A stretch of 64,000 nucleotides of DNA from Omphiscola glabra (taxonomy: Eukaryota > Mollusca > Gastropoda > Lymnaeidae): positions 27,876,366 to 27,940,365 of the forward strand of contig OZ024795.1 in assembly GCA_964017045.1 (NCBI GenBank), written 5' to 3'. Both the position numbers and the translations under genes were made by a program. This document shows positions 1 through 11,029 of this stretch, piece by piece. Numbering within the stretch: the first letter of the stretch is position 1; the number at the start of each line of letters is the position of its first letter. The notes under the pieces were generated by a model that saw only the letters and a list, made by a program, of their open reading frames with translations, searched no databases and had not been told where the DNA came from.

Positions 1-41
1 TGGTAAGGTTAGATAGGTGTACCATGGGTTTACCGCACTGG

Positions 42-97
42 GTGACACCAACCCTAGTGACACCAGCCCTAATGACACCAACCCTTGTGACACCATT
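42..97. repeat. 15-bp tandem repeat, about 4 copies
   Basis: Unit GTGACACCAACCCTA with single-base changes. Short and diverged. It may be the right-hand end of a longer array that begins outside the window. Confidence 0.75.
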
Positions 98-1203
98 GTG
101 TGTTAGGGCATTAGAAAATTAATGTAATAAAAATGTTCACATGAGATCAAATATATTAAGCCGATAGTAAAGACAGTGAAAAATTTCCTTTTTTTTCGGC
201 TATCATCATTTGTTGAGACCTATGAATGGATGTGAAGCTGTTAATATTAGACCGAGCTCGTCTAGGACAACAGGACCTGTCCACTAATTGTCTGAAAAAA
301 CACTGTCTGCTCCAGGGGACTCACTCACACACTCAGCGATCTCATGAATATCACAATACCAACTCAACTCGGCGGCAGACGAATGAGACGGTTGTCCTCA
401 GACCCGCGGGCTCTTTAGTACGCCACAGCCGTCTCCGAATGTCCGAATCGTTTGAGTTTGTTTGATGAGATTAGTGGACCTCATGGTCCATTCGTGTCGA
501 TCAGGCACGAGCCGACATGACTGCACTCGAAGATGACATGACATTACGGGCATGCTATGGCCCGATCGAGAATTATTTGACAGAGGAATGTGGCGTTTCA
601 CAAACTGAACATTTGAAATTCTTGTGATGTGCGCTGGGAAATGTGAATGCACTTCTTCACGGCTTAGTAGTGGAATTACGTTCCTAGAGATCTTTGCAAG
701 AAAATAGTCTTCAAAATATCTGCCTTATATCTTGCGAACTTTACATCACCTGCAAAGCCTTGCATTGTTGATTGTTCTCAGGTGTAAGTTAGACAGCGAC
801 GAGGCCACGACATGCAGTTCCGGCTCATGAAAACAAGAACTCAGTACAGGAGCTCCTCATTCCTGCCAAAGACAATAAAGGACTGGAGCAAGATTCCAAA
901 ATCAACAGTTGAGGCGGCTACGCTTAACACATTTACGTCAATTGCCTCCTGTCTTCCAACACACAGTTCATTATACCATAGCTGAGTAGCCCCTGCAACC
1001 AGTGAAGTATCCCCTTTTAAAACCATGCACAGTTGCATCACGAAACCCCTTGAAACATAGGAGCCAGAATGATCAATTCATTGGTCGTGGGCCCTCAAAA
1101 TATAGAAGAGAAGAAGATGTGACGTTTTATTTATGACGAGAAAACCATAATGGGCGTCATGTAAGCAGGAAATGACACTATGCGCTTCTCGTCTCAGAGC
1201 CAC
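98..1203. other. unassigned sequence
   Basis: I see no recognisable gene, RNA or transposon here. Short open frames on both strands show no family motif. Confidence 0.5.
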
Positions 1204-1316
1204 GGAGCTCCTCATGAAGACAGGGAGTTCCTCGTGGAGACAAGGAGTCCTCATGGAGACAGGGAGTTTCTCATGGAGACAGGGAGTTCCCCATGGATAC
1301 ACGGAGTTCCTCATGT
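1204..1316. repeat. about 21-bp tandem repeat, about 5 copies
   Basis: Core CATGGAGACAGGGAGTTCCT, with small indels between copies. The open frames crossing it on both strands are repeat translations. Confidence 0.8.
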
Positions 1317-1700
1317 TAGTCACACTGGTGTCAGCTTTAGGTTTTGCTAATTTCAAAAGTTCTGATGCTGTAAGCATATCCTTGCCTCTTGACCTCCGAC
1401 CCCGCAAAGAAAAAACCCAACAAAAAACAACAAACTAAACAAAATAACAATTTTAAAAAAAAACACAAAAACAAAACAAATAAAATTTCTTCGATTGAGA
1501 ATGCGTCCATTACTACTATAGAAAATAATGATCTTTAGATTTCTTCCTTGATAAAATAAACATTGTTATATGATTATCAATTATCAACGGAAATGTCATG
1601 ATTTTGTTTGTGTGTGGAGAATAAAATAAATGTTGCAGGAAAAGAAAATTACACTGACCTTGAACAGAGGAGAATGGACGAAGTGTTTTTTTGTGTGTGT
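1317..1700. other. unassigned sequence
   Basis: A/T-rich sequence with A-rich runs around 1407-1475. Nothing recognisable. Confidence 0.45.
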
Positions 1701-2258
1701 CTTGATGTACGACACTGATATACGACACTGATATACGACGCTGATATACGACGCTGATAGACGACGCTGATGTACGACACTGATATACGACGCTGATGTA
1801 CGACACTGATATACAACACTGATATACGACGCTGATATACGACACTGATATACGACACTGATATACGACGATGATATACGACGCTGATAGACGACGCTGA
1901 TATACGACACTGATAGACGACACTGATATACAACACTGATATACGACGCTGATATACGACACTGATATACGACACTGATATACAACACTGATATACGACG
2001 CTGATATACGACACTGATATACGACGCTGATATACGACGCTGATAGACGACGCTGATATACGACGCTGATAGACGACACTGATATACAACACTGATATAC
2101 GACGCTGATATACGACACTGATATACGACACTGATATACGACACTGATATACGACACTGATATACGACACTGATATACGACACTGATATACGACACTGAT
2201 ATACGACACTGATATACGACGCTGATATACGACACTGATATACGACATTGATATACGA
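1701..2258. repeat. 13-bp minisatellite, about 43 copies
   Basis: Unit TGATATACGACAC with A/G changes (ACGACGC, ACAACAC, ATAGACG). Thirteen is not a multiple of three, so all three minus-strand frames stay open and give the same 13-residue cycle. The three overlapping frames of about 200 residues are therefore artefacts. Confidence 0.95.
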
Positions 2259-2488
2259 GCCTTGATTTAATAGAACAACGAAACTTTTTTGAATATTAAA
2301 GTGCGTTTAGACGCCATATTTGTTTTTCGACTTCTATGTGGCGTAAAGTATTGTTAGATATGAGACAACATAAAGTCATACAATTGAAATCCCGAAATTA
2401 AGTAGTACACACGTGGACAAGGGACATATGGACGAAGAGCTGGATAAAAGATTGAAGATTGAGGATGAAATTGGGACTTCCAAACAAA

Positions 2489-2933
2489 GTAACTAGCCAA
2501 GTTGGGTGGACAAGTACAGTAAGTAGCCAAGTGTGGTTGACAGTACAGAAAGCAGCCAAGTGTGGTGGACAAGTACAGAAAGTAGCCACGTGTGGTGGAC
2601 AAGTACAGAAAGTAGCCAAGTTGGGTGGACAAGTACAGTAAGTAGCCAAGTGTGGTTGACAAGTACAGAAAGTAGCCAAGTGTGGTGGATAAGTACAGAA
2701 AGTAGCCACGTGTGGTGGACAAGTATAGAAAGTAGCCAAGTGTGGTGGACAAGTACAGAAAGTAGCCACGTGTGGTGGACAAGTATAGAAAGTAGCCAAG
2801 TGTGTTGGACAAGTACAGAAAGTAGCCACGTGTGGTGGACAAGTACAGTAAGCAGACAGGTGTGGTGGACAAATACAGTAAGTAGCCAAATGTGTTTGAC
2901 AAATACAGCATCAAGCCATGTTCGGTAGACAAA
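2489..2933. repeat. 30-bp minisatellite, about 15 copies
   Basis: Core AAGTAGCCAAGTGTGGTGGA. Copies alternate AGCCAAG and AGCCACG; the second form creates the E-box hexamer CACGTG. Divergence rises at both ends, as expected of a mature array. Open frames on both strands are repeat translations. Confidence 0.95.
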
Positions 2934-3068
2934 TAAAAGTAAGAAGGCAGGAAAACTTAATTATTTCACTTGGTTAGAATTAAAAATGGCAATAGAACCC
3001 TCTTTTTGAAGTTCGGGTTGTGTTTCGGTTCGGCAACAACCAAATCTCAGGTCCGATTCAGTAACATC

Positions 3069-3646
3069 TTTAGTTGGGGTTGTGCATTAGTTGGGGTTGT
3101 GCATTACTTGGGGTTGTGCTTTAGTTGGGATTGTGCTTTAGTTGGGGTTGTGCTTTAGTTGGGGTTGTGCATTAGTTGGGGTTGTGCTTTAGTTGGGATT
3201 GTGCTTTAGTTGGGGTTGTGCTTTAGTTGGGGTTGTGCATTAGTTGGGATTGTGCATTAGTTGGGGTTGTGCTTTAGTTGGGGTTGTGCATTAGTTGGGG
3301 TTGTGCTTTAGTTGGGGTTGTGCATTAGTTGGGGTTGTGCTTTAGTTGGGGTTGTGCTTTAGTTGGGGTTGTGCATTAGTTGGGGTTGTGCTTTAGTTGG
3401 GATTGTGCTTTAGTTGGGATTGTGCTTTAGTTGGGATTGTGCTTTAGTTGGGATTGTGCTTTAGTTGGGGTTGGGCTTTAGTTGGGGTTGTGCATTAGTT
3501 GGGGTTGTGCTTTAGTTGGGATTGTGTTTTAGTTGGGATTGTGCTTTAGTTGGGATTGTGCTTTAGTTGGGATTGTGCTTTAGTTGAGGTTGTGCTTTAG
3601 TTGGGATTGTGCTTTAGTTGGGGTTGTGCTTTAGTTGGGATTGTGT
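3069..3646. repeat. 17-bp G-rich minisatellite, about 34 copies
   Basis: Unit TTAGTTGGGGTTGTGCT with GGGG/GGGA and CTT/CAT variants. Each unit holds a run of three or four G on the plus strand. Confidence 0.95.
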
Positions 3647-3803
3647 TCGGGTCGTTGACATCGGTTACAAAAATAGTCTTCTAGATAGTGTTGTCGTTGA
3701 ATTGGTCGCGCACTTTGGACAAACCAAGTCTATGATTGAAAAGGTGGTGGCGGGCGGAGATGGGTTTGATTTTGTATTACAAAAAGGCGTCGTTTCGGTC
3801 GGT

Positions 3804-4037
3804 TACCGGAAATTTGATCGAAAGGAAATTTCGTCGAATCTTTTTTTTCAGTTCGCACGTTAAAATTTTCGTCAAATTTCTTTTTGAACGCACTATATTA
3901 TACAGTAAAACAAAATAATGCGTTCAAAAAGAAATTTGTGTCAACATTTTAACGTGTAAGCTAAAAAAAAAGATTCGACCAAATTTCCGTTCGATCAATT
4001 TTCCCGTCGACGAAATTTCTTTCTATCAAATTTCCGG
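3804..4037. repeat. foldback (inverted repeat) element
   Basis: The left arm at about 3812-3892 pairs with the right arm at about 3919-4000 around a spacer of about 26 bp. The arms are about 80 bp and mostly complementary, sharing TTGATCGAA, CGAATCTTTTTTTT and TTTCTTTTTGAACGCA. Another inverted copy of the outer part ends at CAAATTTCCGGA near 4037. It is probably a foldback or MITE-like element; I found no convincing target duplication. Confidence 0.7.
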
Positions 4038-4568
4038 ATACGGTTTCGGTTTCATAAATAACCGTTTTGACTGTGGTTTTTCTCGTTTTAATTAAAACGC
4101 CATCATTTCTGGCCAAAGTAGTGCCGTGTCACAATTTGTGGAACATGTCCTGCTCTGATATGATTGTTATAAGTTATCTCGGTTCGGTTGTTACCTCGAG
4201 GACGTCGTAGTTCGGTTTCGGTTTGATTCCCATCTCTAGATGAGTATGAGAAAAACAAAACTTAATATTTGATGTTACGATGAAGTGAACAGTGTCACCC
4301 CCGTGTTGAGTAATCATGGATATATTTTCAACAAAGTCTTTAAAAAAAATTAATAGAAACGGGGATGAGACCATTCGCCGCCACCGATCTCGCCCCCACT
4401 TCACCCACGCCATGTCGTCGTCGGCTGTTTCCTTGACAAAGTTATAAAAATTAATGAAATTAGAAAAGAGATAATGTAAATTTAGGGATAATTAAAACAA
4501 TGTTGAAAATTCATGAACTTAAAAATATTTTAAGTTTGAAGAGATAAATACCATCTCTCATGTACCCG
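4038..4568. other. unassigned sequence
   Basis: No motif recognised. A 79-residue minus-strand frame (4174-4413) has no family features. Confidence 0.45.
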
Positions 4569-4691
4569 AGGGGGCCAAATAAAACCGGTACGCCCCTACG
4601 TAATCCGAAGTGTGATGCAGTCGTGGATGCCTGTTTACAAAGGATGTTGTGCAAAATACAGAATGCGTACCGGTTTTATGTGGCCCACCCT
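4569..4691. mobile_element. MITE with terminal inverted repeats of about 24 bp
   Basis: The left end contains GGGGCCAAATAAAACCGGTA and the right end is its near-perfect reverse complement (TACCGGTTTTATGTGGCCCA). The element is about 123 bp with no coding capacity. Superfamily is uncertain because I could not fix a target duplication. Confidence 0.65.
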
Positions 4692-4878
4692 GTGTGTTCG
4701 TGAGCTGGTCGGCGCACGCTAGCTTAGTGTAACACGTCAGCCACGTGTCTGTGTATTGTGAAGACTAGCAGGCAGGGGATCAGTCTAGAATCCATTTTAA
4801 AGTACTAAAATATTAATTGTAAAAATATAAAATGTTTAAGACGATATCAATATATCCACGTTGGCACTTGTGTTAGAT

Positions 4879-5074
4879 CAGTGGTTCTCAGCCTTCCTAA
4901 TGCCGCGACCCATTAATAGAGTCCCTCATGCTGCGCCGACTCCCAACCACAGAATTGTTTTCGTTGCTACTTCATAACTGTTGGTGTATGTGTTTTCCGA
5001 TGGTCTTAGGCGACCCCTGGGAAAGGGTCTTTCGACCCTCAACGGGGTCGCGACCCTCAGGTTGAGAACCGCTA
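4879..5074. mobile_element. hAT-type MITE, family A copy 1
   Basis: A 196-bp element with hAT-type ends: CAGTGGTTCTCA on the left and TTGAGAACCGCTA on the right. It is flanked by a perfect 8-bp target duplication TGTTAGAT (4871-4878 and 5075-5082). The interior matches copies at 9923 and 11121, in opposite orientation. Non-autonomous, no transposase. Confidence 0.92.
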
Positions 5075-5332
5075 TGTTAGATCAACGAAAACAACTAAAG
5101 ACATGCAAACAAAAACCACAAACCAACTTTGATTTTTAAATAAATAAATGTTATTGAAACTTCAACATGTATAATAATCAACTTTCAATTTTAATATTCG
5201 TTTTTTTTTGTAATTTAAATAATTTCTTTATCAACGTCGTCGGAACGGCCAGCGGCGAAATGGCACGGGGAAAGGGGGGGGGGCGGGGGTGCGACATGGC
5301 GGCGGTGAATCATTGATGTCCAGGAAGCATAT

Positions 5333-5438
5333 TTAGTGAAAAAACGTTTTTTTTTTTTTTTTTTTTTTTTTAGTGAAAAAACGTTTTTTTTTTTTTTTTT
5401 TTTTTTTTAGTGAAAAAACGTTTTTTTTTAAAATATAA
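5333..5438. repeat. three-fold repeat with long poly(T) runs
   Basis: TAGTGAAAAAACG followed by a poly(T) run occurs three times. A poly(G) tract lies just upstream at about 5273-5290. Run lengths may be unreliable in the assembly. Confidence 0.8.
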
Positions 5439-5486
5439 TGTTTTTGATGAGAGTATAACAATGAGAAAACACGATGACAAAACCTA

Positions 5487-7931
5487 ATTGTAAGGACAAT
5501 GAGTGTGGCACGTCACTCTAATTGTTAGGACAATGAGTGTGGCACGTCACTCTAATTGTTAGGGCAATGAGTGTGGCACGTCACTCTAATTGTTAGGACA
5601 ATGAGTGTGGCACGTCACTCTAATTGTTAGGACAATGAGTGTGGCACGTCACTCTAATTGTTAGGACAATGAGTGTGGCACGTCACTCTAATTGTTAGGG
5701 CAATGAGTGTGGCACGTCACTCTAATTGTTAGGGCAATGAGTGTGGCACGTCACTCTAATTGTTAGGACAATGAGTGTGGCACGTCACTCTAATTGTTAG
5801 GGCAATGAGTGTGGCACGTCACTCTAATTGTTAGGGCAATGAGTGTGGCACGTCACTCTAATTGTTAGGGCAATGAGTGTGGCACGTCACTCTAATTGTT
5901 AGGGCAATGAGTGTGGCACGTCACTCTAATTGTTAGGGCAATGAGTGTGGCACGTCACTCTAATTGTTAGGGCAATGAGTGTGGCACGTCACTCTAATTG
6001 TTAGGGCAATGAGTGTGGCACGTCACTCTAATTGTTAGGGCAATGAGTGTGGCACGTCACTCTAATTGTTAGGGCAATGAGTGTGGCACGTCACTCTAAT
6101 TGTTAGGGCAATGAGTGTGGCACGTCACTCTAATTGTTAGGGCAATGAGTGTGGCACGTCACTCTAATTGTTAGGGCAATGAGTGTGGCACGTCACTCTA
6201 ATTGTTAGGACAATGAGTGTGGCACGTCACTCTAATTGTTAGGACAATGAGTGTGGCACGTCACTCTAATTGTTAGGGCAATGAGTGTGGCACGTCACTC
6301 TAATTGTTAGGGCAATGAGTGTGGCACGTCACTCTAATTGTTAGGGCAATGAGTGTGGCACGTCACTCTAATTGTTAGGGCAATGAGTGTGGCACGTCAC
6401 TCTAATTGTTAGGGCAATGAGTGTGGCACGTCGCTCTAATTGTTAGGGCAATGAGTGTGGCACGTCACTCTAATTGTTAGGGCAATGAGTGTGGCACGTC
6501 ACTCTAATTGTTAGGGCAATGAGTGTGGCACGTCACTCTAATTGTTAGGGCAATGAGTGTGGCACGTCGCTCTAATTGTTAGGGCAATGAGTGTGGCACG
6601 TCACTCTAATTGTTAGGGCAATGAGTGTGGCACGTCACTCTAATTGTTAGGGCAATGAGTGTGGCACGTCACTCTAATTGTTAGGGCAATGAGTGTGGCA
6701 CGTCACTCTAATTGTAAGGACAATGAGTGTGGCACGTCACTCTAATTGTTAGGGCAATGAGTGTGGCACGTCACTCTAATTGTTAGGGCAATGAGTGTGG
6801 CACGTCACTCTAATTGTTAGGGCAATGAGTGTGGCACGTCACTCTAATTGTTAGGGCAATGAGTGTGGCACGTCACTCTAATTGTTAGGGCAATGAGTGT
6901 GGCACGTCACTCTAATTGTTAGGGCAATGAGTGTGGCACGTCACTCTAATTGTTAGGGCAATGAGTGTGGCACGTCACTCTAATTGTTAGGGCAATGAGT
7001 GTGGCACGTCACTCTAATTGTTAGGGCAATGAGTGTGGCACGTCACTCTAATTGTTAGGACAATGAGTGTGGCACGTCACTCTAATTGTTAGGACAATGA
7101 GTGTGGCACGTCACTCTAATTGTTAGGGCAATGAGTGTGGCACGTCACTCTAATTGTTAGGGCAATGAGTGTGGCACGTCACTCTAATTGTTAGGGCAAT
7201 GAGTGTGGCACGTCACTCTAATTGTTAGGGCAATGAGTGTGGCACGTCACTCTAATTGTTAGGGCAATGAGTGTGGCACGTCGCTCTAATTGTTAGGGCA
7301 ATGAGTGTGGCACGTCACTCTAATTGTTAGGGCAATGAGTGTGGCACGTCACTCTAATTGTTAGGGCAATGAGTGTGGCACGTCACTCTAATTGTTAGGG
7401 CAATGAGTGTGGCACGTCGCTCTAATTGTTAGGGCAATGAGTGTGGCACGTCACTCTAATTGTTAGGGCAATGAGTGTGGCACGTCACTCTAATTGTTAG
7501 GGCAATGAGTGTGGCACGTCACTCTAATTGTTAGGGCAATGAGTGTGGCACGTCACTCTAATTGTAAGGACAATGAGTGTGGCACGTCACTCTAATTGTT
7601 AGGGCAATGAGTGTGGCACGTCACTCTAATTGTTAGGGCAATGAGTGTGGCACGTCACTCTAATTGTTAGGGCAATGAGTGTGGCACGTCACTCTAATTG
7701 TTAGGGCAATGAGTGTGGCACGTCACTCTAATTGTTAGGGCAATGAGTGTGGCACGTCACTCTAATTGTTAGGGCAATGAGTGTGGCACGTCACTCTAAT
7801 TGTTAGGGCAATGAGTGTGGCACGTCACTCTAATTGTTAGGGCAATGAGTGTGGCACGTCACTCTAATTGTTAGGGCAATGAGTGTGGCACGTCACTCTA
7901 ATTGTTAGGACAATGAGTGTGGCACGTCACT
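5487..7931. repeat. 34-bp satellite array, about 72 copies
   Basis: Each unit contains TTAGGGCAATGAGTGTGGCA followed by CGTCACTC. Units are nearly identical, with only GGGC/GGAC, TTAGG/TAAGG and GTCACTC/GTCGCTC variants. The variant order shows an 850-bp (25-unit) block at 6201-7050 repeated at 7051-7900. Very low divergence implies recent expansion or homogenisation. No frame of interest. Confidence 0.97.
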
Positions 7932-8345
7932 TACATGGATACTTACCCGAAAGCAATAGCCGATTACGTCCAGGGGACTGCTACTTCGCATGTTAGCACG
8001 TGGCATTGGTGAGCGGAATGATTGGACCAATCACATTCTCCCTGTGTGTCTTTCAGGACCCGGTCACATGATACCGGAGGTGCCGTGAGGGAAATTTGTA
8101 ACCGAGGGAAACAAATGGCCCCAAAAAAACTGTTGTCCTGGCTTCCGCTGGTGTAACTATTTCCTCCTCTAGTGAAATGGGAAAGAAATTGATGCCAGGG
8201 AAGGGGGAGTGGGTGGGGGGGGGGGGGGAGACAGTTGGTGTTTTTGTCACTTGAATGGGATGACGTCTTACGAAGGTCACTTGGAACTCGTTGTTTCAAG
8301 ATTGTGAAGTGTTTTTTTTTCAAATTTGTTTAGCAACTTTCAGGG
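7932..8345. other. unassigned sequence with poly(G) run
   Basis: Single-copy-looking DNA after the satellite, with a poly(G) tract near 8215-8230. The minus-strand frames here show no known domain. Confidence 0.45.
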
Positions 8346-8562
8346 CAGGTCCTTTAAGGGGTAAAGTCCTCCAAGAGGTCAGGTCCTCCAAGGGGTCAAG
8401 TCCTCCAAGGGGTCAGACCCTCCAAGGGGTCAGGTCCTTCAAGGGTCAAGTCGTCCAAGGGTCAAATCCTCCAAAGGGTCAAGTCCTCCAAGGGATCAGA
8501 TCCTCCAAGGGGTCAGGTCCTTCAAGGGTCAAGTCCTCCAAGGGGGTCTGGTCTGTTCAAGG
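8346..8562. repeat. 16-18-bp minisatellite, about 13 copies
   Basis: Core GGGTCAAGTCCTCCAAG with frequent indels (GGGG/GGG) and AGGTCCTTC variants. Diverged. Confidence 0.9.
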
Positions 8563-8667
8563 AAAAAAAGGATAAAGTACAACAACTTAATTCAATGATA
8601 TTTGAGAATTTGTGAATAACACTACCCTAAAGGTAGCAATGATTTTTGAAAACTTTAATTTCCCAAA

Positions 8668-8918
8668 AGAAATGACAGGGTGGTGCACACAATATGACAA
8701 GGTGGTACACAAGAAATGATAGGGGGGTACACAAGAAATGACAGGGTGGTACACAAGAAATGACAGGATGGTACACAAGAAATGATAGGGTGGTACACAA
8801 GAAATGAAGGGGTGGTACACAAGAAATGACAGGGTGGTACACAAAAATGACAGTGTGGTACACAAGAAATGACAGGGTGGTACACAAGAAATTACAGGGT
8901 GGTACACAAGAAATTACA
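8668..8918. repeat. 22-bp minisatellite, about 11 copies
   Basis: Core GACAGGGTGGTACACAAGAA. Twenty-two is not a multiple of three, so three minus-strand frames carry the same cycle. Not coding. Confidence 0.93.
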
Positions 8919-9204
8919 ACATTTGAAGTCTTGTCTGCACAATGGACACGAATCTTAAAAAAAACGATAATATATGAGAGTAGCATTGTCTGACTAGAGC
9001 AGCTTTATATTAAATGTTTTATCAGTATGTACTCACAGTTCTTAAATAAACCGTTAACAGGTGGTGAGTTTATCGCAAGGCGGATAAATATCATGTGAGC
9101 AATTCTTTTAGTCACTTTCAGTTAAGATCTGGTCCATCATGCATCACATACCTCCAGAACAAACTCGTAGAAAGAAGGATGTTAAGCCAAGGACGCTCAC
9201 CATG

Positions 9205-9368
9205 AGGTAATTTACAGACCTTATTGTTATGGGGTAATTGACAGACCTTATTGTTATGGGGTAATTGACAGACCTTATTGTTGTGGGGTAATTGACAGAC
9301 CTTAATGTTAAGTGGTAATTGACAGACCGTATTGTTATGGGGTAATTGACAGACCTTATTGTTATGGG
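9205..9368. repeat. 27-bp minisatellite, about 6 copies, interrupted
   Basis: Core TTGTTATGGGGTAATTGACA. One more partial unit lies at 9718-9747, past a LINE fragment, so the array was split by that insertion. Confidence 0.9.
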
Positions 9369-9717
9369 ACAAGACTTATTGGACGGCCTCGCCTGAGATA
9401 TGTGGACGTTTGCATAAAGAGCATGAAGGAAGCCAACATTGAAGTCAACAAATGGGAGTTCATTGCCGAATAACGTTCCAGCTGGCGAACGGCAGTGTAC
9501 GAAGGAGTGAAAAAGGCAGAAGATGTGCGGAACGAAGCCCTTGCAACAAAAAGAACAGCACGGAAGGCCAAAATTAACCAGGAATCATCATTCTCCTGCG
9601 CGAAATGCAGTCGAGATTGTCACTACAGGATTGGCCTAGTGAGCCACTCGTCGAAGTGTAGGACTACAATATAGATACTCCATCGTCTCGCGAAGACGGA
9701 AGGATGCCATAATAATA
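9369..9717 (+). mobile_element. 5'-truncated LINE fragment (reverse transcriptase C-terminus)
   Basis: The first part reads ..LIGRPRLRYVDVCIKSM.. and the end carries a zinc-knuckle-like CxKCSRDCHYRIGxxSHxxKC. This is the C-terminal pattern common in animal LINE reverse transcriptases. A stop and shifts interrupt it. The 3' end is CCATCGTCTCGCGAAGACGG then an ATA tail. ATTGTTATGGG flanks it on both sides (9358-9368, 9718-9728), but the host array supplies that word anyway, so the target duplication is not proven. Confidence 0.8.
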
Positions 9718-9747
9718 ATTGTTATGGGGTAATTGACAGGCGTTATT

Positions 9748-10404
9748 TGACATATTATTATTATTAAGGTGGTTGTACATAGCGCAGTACCCTAGCCTAG
9801 CCTAGGGCTAGGCGCACTGTGCTACACACAAAAAATAATAATTAGCCATTACATAAAATTATACATTTAAAAACAAAAATTTATGAAAAGCTTGACCTCA
9901 CCCACCTAAGCACTATCTAACCCAGCGGTTCTCAACCTGTGGGGTCGCACGACTCTTTCCTCGGGGTCGCCTAAGACCACCTGAAAACACATAGACTTAC
10001 AGCTATGAAGTAGCAACGAAAATAATTTTGTGGCTGGGGGTCGCCACGACATGAGAAACTGTATTATAGGGTCGCGGTATTAGGAAGGCTGAGAACCACT
10101 GATCTAACCCTTTCTAGCCACGGACAGCACCCAGCAGCATCGAGCGTTGTTTATCAGTTAAAAGGGGGAGGGGTGAGAATGAGTCAGTATAGTAAAGTTT
10201 GAAGAGATGGGTCTTTAATGCAGTTTTGAAGGCTGGGATGGTCGTTATTTTGCGGATGTGTAATGGGAGAGAATTCCATTGTTTTGGGGCACATAAAGAG
10301 AAAGATCGTTCACCATGTTTTAGTGCGTGTTCTGGGAACAGAAAGAATGAATAAGTGAAAGACGTTATTCTCATATGGGCAATTGATAATGTTATCTGTC
10401 CCAA
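9748..10404 (-). mobile_element. 5'-truncated CR1/Jockey-like LINE 3' end
   Basis: The minus-strand frame 10404-10114 contains ..HGERSFSLCAPKQWNSLPLH.. then ..FKTALKTHLFKLYY. This is the usual C-terminal end of CR1/Jockey-group reverse transcriptase proteins. The 3' end near 9752-9766 has a TAA-type tail. TGACAGGCGTTATT occurs at 9734-9747 and 10405-10418 and fits a 14-bp target duplication. A hAT miniature is nested inside. Confidence 0.8.
9923..10101. mobile_element. hAT-type MITE, family A copy 2
   Basis: Ends CAGCGGTTCTCAACC and GAGAACCACTG, with a perfect 8-bp duplication ATCTAACC (9915-9922 and 10102-10109). It is 179 bp and nested inside the LINE 3' region at 9748-10404, so it is the younger insertion. 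Confidence 0.93.
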
Positions 10405-10418
10405 TGACAGGCGTTATT

Positions 10419-11029
10419 GTCATAATTATTATTGACAAAAAGGTTTTGTTTTCGGGATTTTGACCTATTATTATACTATCAAATTTGGGAATGGGGGGGG
10501 GGGGATAAAAATTGCTGTTAAGGTTGAGGGGATAACAGATAGGCTCCCATACCTACGCGGTCTTTTTCTTTTGTATCTTTTGAAGGCAACACCGAATTTT
10601 CATTGTATTCATAACCTAACTATTTGGTGAATACTAAATTGGTTATACTGTATGTGATTAACGAATATACCGTATCTGATTAACGAATATACCATATGTT
10701 ATTAACGAATATTATTTAGTTGAAAAAGAATTTCGCATCAAATGCTAATTCGGCGTTCACTAATTTTCACAGAATATTCGCTTTGTCCAACCCAGTAGGA
10801 CAGTGTCTTTAGCAACTGATACAATTTTATTTTGAAGGCGCAGCCGGGAAGAAAAAATCTATCAGTGAATCTTTTAATTAATCTTATTTTATATTATAAC
10901 CACTACATTAATTTAATGCTTTATTTCTTCTGATGTTAAATAGCGGTTGTTAGATCATTCGGTGACGGATGACAACATGCCCGTCCAAGAATTTGCAAAG
11001 GAAAACTGCGATGGAAAAATAGGGCGGAA
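10419..11029. other. unassigned sequence with a small 3-fold repeat
   Basis: AACGAATATACCGTATCTGATT-like units of about 22 bp occur about three times around 10640-10711. A poly(G) run lies at about 10493-10502. No gene seen. Confidence 0.5.

Noticed and set aside
1516..2248. Three overlapping minus-strand frames of about 195-239 residues
   Set aside because: They translate one 13-bp repeat in three registers; the same 13-residue cycle appears in each. Not genes.
5487..7931. CRISPR-like array
   Set aside because: Units are head-to-tail with no unique spacers, and the DNA is eukaryotic.
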